Shown here piece after piece: positions 7,295 through 15,135 of a stretch of 64,000 bases of DNA; within the stretch, counting starts at the first letter, position 1, and the number at the start of each line of letters is the position of its first letter. Source of the stretch: Gracilimonas sp040877545 (GTDB lineage: Bacteria > Bacteroidota > Rhodothermia > Balneolales > Balneolaceae). The stretch is from the NCBI GenBank assembly GCA_040877545.1, contig JBBDNN010000077.1, positions 1 to 64,000 of the forward strand. The letters are read 5' to 3'. Position numbers and translations under genes: made by a program. The notes beneath the pieces are model-generated. The model was not told the DNA's origin, did not search any database, and was given only the letters and a program-made list of their open reading frames with translations.

Positions 7295-7693
7295 TTATGT
7301 TATAACGGCTTCTGCTTCTATTTCAATTAACATATCCGGGTGAATTAATTTATTAATTTCTACCAGGGTTGCAGCAGGTTCAATATTAATAAAAAATTCC
7401 CGATGAGCTTTACCAAAAGCTTCCCACTCATCCATATTAGTAATGAAGGCGCGCGTACGGACTACATCCTGTAAGGTAGCTCCTGCTTTATTTAATGCTT
7501 TTTCGATATTCAGGATACACTGCCGCGATTGAGCGTAAACATCATCTTCGCCGATGATCTTTCCATTTGCCCCCAAAGCAGTAGTACCTGAGACAAAGAT
7601 ATGATTGCCGGCTTTTACTGCCCTGCTAAATCCTACTTTATCTTCCCATTCAGAGTTGGATTTTATTTTTTGAAATTGTTTCTCATGTGCCAT
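7295..7693 (-). CDS. RidA-like (YjgF/YER057c/UK114) family protein lacking the canonical Arg
   Basis: A 132-residue Rid-fold protein: GFSRAVKAGNHIFVSGTTAL near the start, LNIEKALNKAGATLQDVVRTRAFI in the middle (quoted part ALNKAGATLQDVVRTRAFI), and EPAATLVEINKLIHPDMLIE at the end. In RidA proper, an Arg (Arg105 in E. coli, in PARxCV) is needed for imine deaminase activity. Here the equivalent position is Ala (PAAT). It therefore belongs to one of the other Rid subgroups, and deaminase activity on 2-aminoacrylate should not be assumed. It lies between the LacI gene and the M23 gene. Confidence 0.9.
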   Translation of the reverse strand: MAHEKQFQKIKSNSEWEDKVGFSRAVKAGNHIFVSGTTALGANGKIIGEDDVYAQSRQCILNIEKALNKAGATLQDVVRTRAFITNMDEWEAFGKAHREFFINIEPAATLVEINKLIHPDMLIEIEAEAVIT

Positions 7694-7752
7694 GGGAGAT
7701 TATTACTTGTATTTAGGGATGAATCCATATAGAAAAGAAATTAGCAACAATT

Positions 7753-8745
7753 TTATGCCACAAAAGAAGGTAATTCAATAAAAATTTGTGAAAGCGATTT
7801 GGGTTCACCCACTTCAATTTCCTTTAACAATTGTTCAACAGCCTGAACACCTAAAGCAGAAGTTGGTTGATTTATACAAATAAAAGGTGAGGCCAGGTAT
7901 TCGTTAAAATCACTATTCCCGAAAGTTAATATCTTTATTTCAGCAGGATCAATATTATTCGCTTTCATACATTTTAAAGCCCCTAAACCAACGGGATAGG
8001 TAACGGCGAATAATGCTTTTGGCTGACCGTAAGTATCTAATAAGTTTTGAAAGCTGTTAAAACCTGCTTCTTCACTATACCCCCCTTCTACAATAGCATC
8101 TTCATTAACTTCTATTCCCGCTTCTTGTAAAGCATTCTTATAACCCAATTTTCTATTTTTGCCAATTTCGACATACTCGTATCCAGCTAAATGGGCAATA
8201 TCTGTATATCCCATTTTAATCAGGTGCTTAACACCCATTTTAACGCTATTCTGCTCTTCGGCTTTTATATAGCTAAATCCTGCGTTTTTTATACCCCTGT
8301 CAAAAAACACAAGATCGATACCCATATCTCTGACTACTTTAAAGCGTTCAATGTCTTTTGTCTGCTCAGTAATTGACACCAATAATCCATCCACACGCAT
8401 CTGCATCATTGTTTCGAGATGCTTCAATTCCAGTTCTTCATCTTCCAGTGAAACTCCAATAATAACTTCATACTCATTTTCAAAAGCGGTTTTATAAATA
8501 CTTTCAACAACTGTAGCGAAAAAAGAATGGGCAATTTTTGGTATGATCAATCCAATAGTTTTGGATTTGGCTGAAGTAAGCGAACGTGCGACAAGATTTG
8601 GACGATAGCCTAATTCCTTGGCCATCTTCTTAACCTTAATCCGGGTATCTTTTGAGATATCTGGATGGTCTCTTAATGCTTTTGAAATGCTGACTTTAGT
8701 AAGGCCTAACTCCTTTGCAATATCCTGTAATGTAATATTTTTCAT
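7753..8745 (-). CDS. LacI family transcriptional regulator (first of two)
   Basis: A 330-residue regulator: LacI helix-turn-helix at 1-25 (ITLQDIAKELGLTKVSISKA), hinge helix at about 46-58 (YRPNLVARSL), and a periplasmic-binding-protein-like ligand domain from about 60 (TIGLIIPKIAHSFFATVVE). It is encoded next to uronate isomerase in a pectin catabolic island. I infer that it senses a pectin breakdown product and binds the TTAACCGGTTAA-type operators seen at 12211, 20519, 28618, 35019 and 48257. The assignment of regulator to operator is a guess, since a second LacI gene lies at 38668. Confidence 0.93.
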   Translation of the reverse strand: MKNITLQDIAKELGLTKVSISKALRDHPDISKDTRIKVKKMAKELGYRPNLVARSLTSAKSKTIGLIIPKIAHSFFATVVESIYKTAFENEYEVIIGVSLEDEELELKHLETMMQMRVDGLLVSITEQTKDIERFKVVRDMGIDLVFFDRGIKNAGFSYIKAEEQNSVKMGVKHLIKMGYTDIAHLAGYEYVEIGKNRKLGYKNALQEAGIEVNEDAIVEGGYSEEAGFNSFQNLLDTYGQPKALFAVTYPVGLGALKCMKANNIDPAEIKILTFGNSDFNEYLASPFICINQPTSALGVQAVEQLLKEIEVGEPKSLSQIFIELPSFVA

Positions 8746-8912
8746 GTTCGAATATTTATTATAACCCCCAATAAATTGAAGAGCTCTGTCTTTTTAGAAA
8801 TGCCTGTTTTTTTCTAATGTTTAGATTAAGCTGTAACCCATGCAACTATAATAAGCATTTCATAGATAATCATTATCAGCAAAATGTATGCGGAAGAATT
8901 AAGCATTCTGAG

Positions 8913-10343
8913 TTATTGAAGGTTTTCCTCCACTTCAAATCCGAAAAATTTCCTTGAGTTTTCATAGCTTATTTTTTCTACTAAATTAGCAGCCATTTTT
9001 TCATCATCGGGTATCAAACCTCTTTCCTGATCTTCCCCTAATAGATTGCATAGTATTCTTCTAAAATAATCGTGGCGGGGATAGGAAAGAAAACTCCTGG
9101 AGTCGGTAGTCATTCCAATAAATTCATTCAGGATTCCCATATTTGACAGTGATTTCACCTGATCCAGAATTCCATCCATCTGATCCAAAAACCACCATGG
9201 CGGACCGTGTTGTAGCTTACCTGCAACTGAACCATCCTGAAAGTTGCCGATCATAGTGGCAAACAATTCATTATCACGTGGATTGCTATTGTAAAGCACT
9301 GTTTTTGGCAACTGATCTTCTGCATCCAGTTTATCCAGGAGTTTGGCTAATGGTTTCGCTATCTCAAAATCTCCGATGGAGTCAAAGCCGGTATCTCGCC
9401 CAAGGTTTTTCAACATTCTTGAGTTGTTATTTCGAAGGGCGCCGATATGCAACTGGAACACCCAGTCTCTGGAGCGATCCATCACCCCTACATGGTAAAG
9501 AAAAGCTGATTTGAAAATATTGATATCTGATTCTGATGGCTCTTTTCCGCTCATCACATTGGCGAAAATGGCATTTACCTGCTCATCTGAAAATGATTCA
9601 GCATGTGGCACTTCAATGCCGTGATCGGAAGCACGACAACCCAATTCATGAAACTCCCGATGGCGATCCTCAATAGCATTCAGAAATTCCGGAAAAGTTG
9701 AAATGGATGTATCACTTGCCGCTTCCAGCTTTTTCACCCAGCTTTTAAATTCATCAACATTTTCAATTTCCATGCCACGATCGGGCCTGAATGTAGGTAC
9801 CATCATAAATTCCAGTTTACCTTCTGCTTTCAGCTTTTTATGATGTTCCAGCGAATCGGTTGGGTCATCAGTGGTAGCCACTACATGCACCCGGTTTTTT
9901 TTTAGCAATCCTCTTGTAGAAAATTCAGGAGTTTGCAGCATTTCATTACACTCATTCCAGATGCTTTCCGCGGTTTCTCCATTAAGCAGCCGGTCAGTAA
10001 TTCCGAATGGATTTTTCAGCTCCATATGCGTCCAATGGTAAAGCGGATTCCGCAACGTTTTAGGAACGGTCTCAGCCCAGGCCATGAATTTTTCTTTGTC
10101 TGAAGCCGATCCGGTAATGAATTTTTCATCCACACCACAAGTACGCATTGCACGCCATTTATAGTGATCACCATCCAGCCAGATGTGAGTCAAATTGCGA
10201 AAATTAATATCCTCTGCAATTTCCACTGGCGGCAGATGGCAGTGATAATCAATAATGGGTAATCCAGCTACGTGTCGATGATATAAATTCTTGGCAGATT
10301 CATTCTCAAGTAGAAAATCTTCATCTATAAATGGCTTTTTCAT
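8913..10343 (-). CDS. uxaC: Uronate isomerase
   Basis: A 476-residue protein of the UxaC (glucuronate/galacturonate isomerase) family, an amidohydrolase fold. It interconverts D-galacturonate and D-tagaturonate, and glucuronate and fructuronate. Seen: IIDYHCHLPPVEIAED near residue 35 (HxH metal motif), WTHMELKNPFGI, and GMTTDSRSFLSYPRHDYFRR at the C-terminal end, all typical. I take the ATG at 10343 as start; a GTG five codons upstream (10358) is an alternative. It stands between the first LacI gene and a pectate-lyase-like gene, all on the minus strand. Confidence 0.95.
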   Translation of the reverse strand: MKKPFIDEDFLLENESAKNLYHRHVAGLPIIDYHCHLPPVEIAEDINFRNLTHIWLDGDHYKWRAMRTCGVDEKFITGSASDKEKFMAWAETVPKTLRNPLYHWTHMELKNPFGITDRLLNGETAESIWNECNEMLQTPEFSTRGLLKKNRVHVVATTDDPTDSLEHHKKLKAEGKLEFMMVPTFRPDRGMEIENVDEFKSWVKKLEAASDTSISTFPEFLNAIEDRHREFHELGCRASDHGIEVPHAESFSDEQVNAIFANVMSGKEPSESDINIFKSAFLYHVGVMDRSRDWVFQLHIGALRNNNSRMLKNLGRDTGFDSIGDFEIAKPLAKLLDKLDAEDQLPKTVLYNSNPRDNELFATMIGNFQDGSVAGKLQHGPPWWFLDQMDGILDQVKSLSNMGILNEFIGMTTDSRSFLSYPRHDYFRRILCNLLGEDQERGLIPDDEKMAANLVEKISYENSRKFFGFEVEENLQ

Positions 10344-10401
10344 GGTTTTTATATTCACTTTTGCGTGTTCAATATTTTAGAACACTTACTATTTATTAAA
10401 T

Positions 10402-12171
10402 TTAGTGGGTTTCCTCGTAAAACATTTCATCCGTTGGACGCCCTCCAATGTCGGGTTCACCATCTGTTGATCCTTCCCCGGTTAAATAAGGAGGGACGGC
10501 TTCTGGCATACCCTGTCGTGCAGCCTCTAACATTAGTAATACAAGCGGTTCCGGTGCATCCAGACGTGCATAAATATGATCTTTGGATGGCTGGAAATAT
10601 CCGTTAATAAAACGTTCTTTAAGAATATTATCTCCAATGGTTTCTGCCAGACTCAAAAATTGCCGGTTTCCAGTTGCACGATATAATTCCAGTACGGACA
10701 CCAATATTGCGGGATCTTCCACTTCAGTATTCAGGTTAAGATTTGATCTGCTGTCATATTCCACACCTGGATCACCGAGGGCTTCATCTTCAAAAATATT
10801 TCTCACAACTTTCCAGTAGGTGGAATCTCCGTCAGAAAGGCGAACTGCTTTTGTATAAGCCAACAGCATTGCTCCATCAGGTTCAATGGGTTTAAAACTT
10901 GTACCCTTTTTACCATAATATCCGGTTCTGGGAATTACATGGCCGGTCAAATCAGTGCCATCTGCCCACATTGGCCGGAAATGATTTTCCCCGGGAACAT
11001 AAGCAAAATCTGCATATGCTTTTAAGCCATTCAGCGTCCATTTCAGCATATTTTCACCAGCATCAGTGCCTTCCAGTTTTTCTGCTAAATGCAGCAGCAT
11101 TACCGGACTTTGCCCATACAGTGTTTGCATTCTGCCTCCCCAAAGGACATTACCTTCCAGGGCTATTTCCCCATACTTTTCTCCAAATTGATTAGAAGCC
11201 CTGTCTCCATATTTTGAAAAGGTTAATTCTCCTGTAAGTGGTCCTTGTGCCGGTGGAGTTTCCAAACGTTCCGGTTGGCTGAACTGATAGACACCCAGGC
11301 CGGTCTCTGGATGACGGGCACGAACATATTGCTCAAGTAATCGCAAGCCCCAGGTTTTAGCGCCCTCTTCTTCCCCTAAAGCATATAAATTTAAAGCAGC
11401 ATCAATCATATCCGTACCGGCATTTATAAAAGTCAATCCCCGTCCTTCGAAAAAAGGTTTTGGTTGTTCGTAATCATGATCCCATAAATTCCCCATTTCC
11501 AGGTCGTATTCCCCATGCCGGTTTAAATCCAAAACACTCCACTCAAGAATATGTGCATTCCAGATGGCGCGTAACATTTTTCGGGTAGCATCGGGATTCA
11601 CCTCCCACATAAATTCGTAATAAGGAAAATTTGTCTTAAGCTCGTGCGGCCTGCCTTCAAACTGATTTACCATTGTTTCTAAATCCACGAATTGATGCCC
11701 GCCCCAATAAAGTAATCCCTGAGAATCGCTGTGATGTGCAAACATATACTCCGTTGCATCTTCGGCAGCCTGCCGGTATCGGCTTTCATCAGAAAGAGTA
11801 CTTAAACCCGTTAGAACCCGCATCAGATTTTGTTGACTGGCGAAATTAGAGATTATCCAGGAATTATTATCAGACTCCCACCGAACCGGCTCCCCTGTTT
11901 CTACATTGAGACCATCAACAAAAAGTGGAGAGTGAATTTCACCGTATGTATCACGGCCGTTTTCAAGTACATTGTCAGCAAAAGTTTGCACTGCTTTCAG
12001 GTATGGAGAAACAGGATTTTGTTCAAACTTTCCGGGAACAGTGCATGAGGTCATCCATAAAAAAAGAATGCAGGCAAAAAAATAACTAGCATTAAAAAGT
12101 TGCTTGGAACTGGTGGAATCAGGCAAGATATTGGTAAACCGGAGGTTAAAAATTTGAACTAATATATGCAT
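10402..12171 (-). CDS. Probable lipoprotein, alpha/alpha-barrel pectate lyase (PL2-like)
   Basis: A 589-residue protein with a lipoprotein signal (FFACILFLWMTSC, Cys near residue 43). It has no known catalytic domain that I can place with certainty. Blocks such as HSPLFVDGLNVETGEPVRW, SNFASQQNLMRVLTGLS, LLYWGGHQFVDLET and HELKTNFPYYEFMWEVNP resemble, from memory, helical-barrel exo-pectate lyases of family PL2, which cut polygalacturonate from the end. The encoded start leaves about 24 residues before the hydrophobic segment; a TTG about 15 codons in is an alternative start. The gene is adjacent to uxaC and divergent from a GH28 gene with an operator between them. The family call is tentative. 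Confidence 0.6.
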   Translation of the reverse strand: MHILVQIFNLRFTNILPDSTSSKQLFNASYFFACILFLWMTSCTVPGKFEQNPVSPYLKAVQTFADNVLENGRDTYGEIHSPLFVDGLNVETGEPVRWESDNNSWIISNFASQQNLMRVLTGLSTLSDESRYRQAAEDATEYMFAHHSDSQGLLYWGGHQFVDLETMVNQFEGRPHELKTNFPYYEFMWEVNPDATRKMLRAIWNAHILEWSVLDLNRHGEYDLEMGNLWDHDYEQPKPFFEGRGLTFINAGTDMIDAALNLYALGEEEGAKTWGLRLLEQYVRARHPETGLGVYQFSQPERLETPPAQGPLTGELTFSKYGDRASNQFGEKYGEIALEGNVLWGGRMQTLYGQSPVMLLHLAEKLEGTDAGENMLKWTLNGLKAYADFAYVPGENHFRPMWADGTDLTGHVIPRTGYYGKKGTSFKPIEPDGAMLLAYTKAVRLSDGDSTYWKVVRNIFEDEALGDPGVEYDSRSNLNLNTEVEDPAILVSVLELYRATGNRQFLSLAETIGDNILKERFINGYFQPSKDHIYARLDAPEPLVLLMLEAARQGMPEAVPPYLTGEGSTDGEPDIGGRPTDEMFYEETH

Positions 12172-12210
12172 TTGAAAACATGGTTTGTAAGAGGAGTTAA
12201 TATAATTATA

Positions 12211-12222
12211 TTAACCGGTAAC
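12211..12222. promoter_or_regulatory. LacI-type operator, site 1 (TTAACCGGTAAC)
   Basis: TTAACCGGTAAC followed by TTAAA. The same 17 bases recur at 35019-35035. It lies in the 207-base gap between the divergent PL2-like and GH28 genes, so it could control both. The centre ACCGGT is typical of LacI-family operators. Confidence 0.6.
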
Positions 12223-12274
12223 TTAAATAGGAATAATTCTCCTAAAATGCCAATTTCACATTGCAGTCCAGGAA

Positions 12275-12291
12275 ACAGGAATGATTCCTGT
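12275..12291. promoter_or_regulatory. Perfect palindrome in divergent promoter region
   Basis: ACAGGAATGATTCCTGT is a perfect 17-base palindrome with a central G. It lies 53 bases from the operator at 12211 and 88 bases before the GH28 start. It could be a second regulator site or a hairpin in the leader. I see no second copy of it in the window. Confidence 0.35.
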
Positions 12292-12378
12292 CGTGGTTAT
12301 ATTTTGATACCGTCTGTTAATACCAAATCCTGTTTCAGGTAAAATTGAAAAGAATTTTCATTCATAAATAAGAACAGC

Positions 12379-13983
12379 ATGTTAAAATCAGTTTTAAATA
12401 AAAGGCAGAATTTCATCAGTGGTTTGTGCCTGACCTTTTTGGCCGTGGTCATCTTTAGTGTGAACACCAGTCTTTCTGCACAAATTCAGAATGTACCGCA
12501 GGAAATCGCTCCCATCAACGCCCCATTCCCCATGCCGGAATTAGAGCGCCAGGAATTTCCTGATAACACTTTTGATATCAAAGATTATGGTGCCCGGGAA
12601 ACGAACGGAGATGGAGATTTTAAAAACACAGATGCCATTCACCGCGCAATAAATGCTGCATCTGAAGCCGGCGGTGGAAAAGTACTGATTCCTGAAGGAG
12701 AATGGCTGACGGGCCCCATTCATTTGAAAAGCCATATTCACCTGCACCTCGAAGACGGCGCAACTTTATTATTCAGCGAAGACAAAGAAGATTATCTGCC
12801 TGTAGTGCACCAACGCCATGAAGGAGTTGAAGCCTACAATTATTCTCCCATGATTTATGCCAATGAAGTCAAAAATGTTGCCATAACAGGAAAAGGTACT
12901 TTAGATGCTCAGGGAGATCATTGGTGGGAATGGTTTGAAGAACATGGTGCTCCGCCCAGAGCCGCAGCTACAAAAGTCCCTCTCTCCCTGCGTGATTTTG
13001 GGAAAGGTTCGGGTATGGAGGGTATGCGGCCAAGTTTTGTGGTGTTTTGGAAATCGGAGGATATTTTAGTGGAAGGAATTACGCTGAATGATTCTCCAAT
13101 GTGGAATATTCACCTGATTTACAGCGAAAGAATAATTGTCCGGGATATTTCGGTAAACAGTCTTCGCGCCCCGAATGGGGACGGTGTGGTGATAGATTCA
13201 TCCAAAGATGTATTGGTAGAATACAACCACTTTGAAACCGGTGATGATGCCGTGGTATTAAAATCGGGATTGAATGAAGAAGCACTGGAAATCAATATCC
13301 CTACTGAAAATGTAGTAGTTCGTAATTTTGAGGCACGTAAAGTTCGTACCGGCAGCGGGGGTGTGGTTTTTGGGAGTGAAACCTCAGGAGGCATTCGCAA
13401 TGTGTATGTATATGACGCTTATTTTGAAGGAAGTGATCGTGGAATCCGCTTTAAAACCGAACGTGGACGTGGAAATATCATTGAAAATATTTTTATCCGG
13501 GATGTGCGGATGAAAAATATCACCTACCAGGCCATTAATTTTAATACGTTTTATACCGGCCCGGAAGCAACAGGACCATCACCTTTGGTCCGGAATATTC
13601 ATATCAGTGATGTTCATATTGACGGGGTACCCCTGGCAATTGAACTTGTTGGATTACCGGAAAAATGGCTTGAAAATGTGACACTGGAAAATATTGTGGT
13701 AGCCAATTCGGAAGTAGGCGCCCGTATTACCCGCGTAAAAAATCTCATCCTAAATAATGTGGAGATAAATTCCGAAGAACGCGCTATGATTGTGGAAGAT
13801 GCTTATGAACTTGCATTGAATGATGTAAATTTACATGATGAAGCTGAAGGGGCTCCCCTGCTACTAACCGGCCGGCATACCGGTGCTGTTTTCACCACAG
13901 ATTTTCCTCTCGACCAGATTGAATTTGAAGACGGGCTTTCGGAGGAGATTGTTAAAGAAGAGCGGGCAGTGCAGGTTTGGTAG
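12379..13983 (+). CDS. GH28 polygalacturonase-like enzyme with altered GHG motif
   Basis: A 534-residue secreted protein: signal peptide at about 15-36 (GLCLTFLAVVIFSVNTSLSA), then a right-handed beta-helix. It opens with FDIKDYGARETNGDGDFKNT, the usual GH28/pectate-lyase-3 entry. The catalytic Asp motifs are present (APNGDGVVIDSS, TGDDAVVLKSG), and so is the RIK-type motif (RGIRFKTERGRG). The third motif, normally GHGG with the conserved His, reads TGSGGVVFGSE: the His is Ser. In the family GH28 hydrolyses alpha-1,4-galacturonan. This variant may be an exo-enzyme, act on a decorated pectin, or be impaired. It is divergent from the PL2-like gene and has no T9SS tail. Confidence 0.88.
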   Translation: MLKSVLNKRQNFISGLCLTFLAVVIFSVNTSLSAQIQNVPQEIAPINAPFPMPELERQEFPDNTFDIKDYGARETNGDGDFKNTDAIHRAINAASEAGGGKVLIPEGEWLTGPIHLKSHIHLHLEDGATLLFSEDKEDYLPVVHQRHEGVEAYNYSPMIYANEVKNVAITGKGTLDAQGDHWWEWFEEHGAPPRAAATKVPLSLRDFGKGSGMEGMRPSFVVFWKSEDILVEGITLNDSPMWNIHLIYSERIIVRDISVNSLRAPNGDGVVIDSSKDVLVEYNHFETGDDAVVLKSGLNEEALEINIPTENVVVRNFEARKVRTGSGGVVFGSETSGGIRNVYVYDAYFEGSDRGIRFKTERGRGNIIENIFIRDVRMKNITYQAINFNTFYTGPEATGPSPLVRNIHISDVHIDGVPLAIELVGLPEKWLENVTLENIVVANSEVGARITRVKNLILNNVEINSEERAMIVEDAYELALNDVNLHDEAEGAPLLLTGRHTGAVFTTDFPLDQIEFEDGLSEEIVKEERAVQVW

Positions 13984-14022
13984 AAATTAGCTTTTATACT
14001 CTGATACAATTGAGGGTTACAC

Positions 14023-14991
14023 TTATTCCTCACCACGAATAGCCAGGTTGTGAAAATATCCTGCTGAAATTTTTGTGAAGCCTTTTTCTGTGGGAGCATG
14101 TTCTATTTGTCCCTCCCGGTTTCGCTCCCATCCCCAAGCAACAATGGAGCCATCTTCACGCAAGGCAAGGCTGTGTGTATAGCCTACTGAGATTTCTATA
14201 AAACCCTTTCCTTTGGGCGTGTGGCTTACTTCATTCTTAAGATCCCATCCCCAGGCGGCAATGCTGCCATCCTCTCGTAAAGCAAGGCTATGCCGGGCTC
14301 CTGCCGCGATCTTAGTGAAACCTCCTTCAGTTGGTGTGCCCTCAACTGAGCCCATCATATCATCACCCCAGGCAGCTATGGTTCCGTCTTCACGCAACGC
14401 CAGATTGTGGTGAGGTCCGGCAGAAATGGCTATGAAATCATTCCCTTTAGGAGTATTACTAACAACTCCATTTATGTTCCAGCCCCAGGCAATGATAGTG
14501 CCATCGTCTTTTAAGGCAAGACTGTGATTTCCAGCCGCAGAAACCGCTATGAAATCAGCACTCAGAGGAACATTTCCTCTGGCGTATTCCTCATTAATTG
14601 TGTAATCCCAGCCCCAGTATACAAGCGTTCCATTTTTTCTCAATGCTACATTATGATTACTTCCTGCAGCTACATCGATGAACTCACTTTCCTGCGGTGT
14701 GTCCCTGACCTGACCGTCGCTATCCGATCCCCAGGCAACAATTTTCCCTTCCCGGGTTAAGGCAAGACTGTGGCCGTATCCTGCTGAAATTTCGATGAAT
14801 TCATTTCCATCGGGGTTATCACTTATTTGTTCGTTTCTATCGCCGCCCCAGGAATATACAACTCCCGGTGAGCTATTCTGAAGGGTTGAATCAGTGGTTC
14901 CCGCTGTTGCGAGAGATATCACCAGAAAAATTGGGGTAAATTTTAGAAATCGCTTTAAAAACTGGCTCATGTTCTTTGAATCAATATTCAT
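14023..14991 (-). CDS. Secreted RCC1-repeat beta-propeller protein
   Basis: A 322-residue protein with a signal peptide (FLKRFLKFTPIFLVISLATA), then about seven repeats of about 40-42 residues in the style GHSLALREDGSIAAWGWD, with HNLAL/HSLAL and WG at regular positions. This is the RCC1/BNR-like propeller form common in Bacteroidota surface proteins. No enzymatic motif and no sorting domain are seen. It lies downstream of the LRR gene on the same strand, but a strong terminator at 15038-15074 separates them. Binding of a surface ligand is the most I would infer. Confidence 0.82.
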   Translation of the reverse strand: MNIDSKNMSQFLKRFLKFTPIFLVISLATAGTTDSTLQNSSPGVVYSWGGDRNEQISDNPDGNEFIEISAGYGHSLALTREGKIVAWGSDSDGQVRDTPQESEFIDVAAGSNHNVALRKNGTLVYWGWDYTINEEYARGNVPLSADFIAVSAAGNHSLALKDDGTIIAWGWNINGVVSNTPKGNDFIAISAGPHHNLALREDGTIAAWGDDMMGSVEGTPTEGGFTKIAAGARHSLALREDGSIAAWGWDLKNEVSHTPKGKGFIEISVGYTHSLALREDGSIVAWGWERNREGQIEHAPTEKGFTKISAGYFHNLAIRGEE

Positions 14992-15037
14992 TGTGAAGGC
15001 AAATATAATCTGATTTTTATTCTTTATTTAATGACAA

Positions 15038-15074
15038 TAAAAAACCCGCGCAGCACAAGAAAAACTACGCGGGT
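15038..15074 (-). terminator. Rho-independent terminator after the LRR gene
   Basis: Read on the minus strand, ACCCGCGTAG and CTGCGCGGGT form a G/C-rich stem closing a loop of about 17 bases, followed by a run of six T (the AAAAAA at about 15039-15044 on the plus strand). It lies about 60 bases after the stop of the LRR protein gene (15136). Confidence 0.85.
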
Positions 15075-15135
15075 AGGAGAACTATGTTTTTGGAGATGCT
15101 AATTTTTTAATAATTAACATCCCAGACAGTGCACG

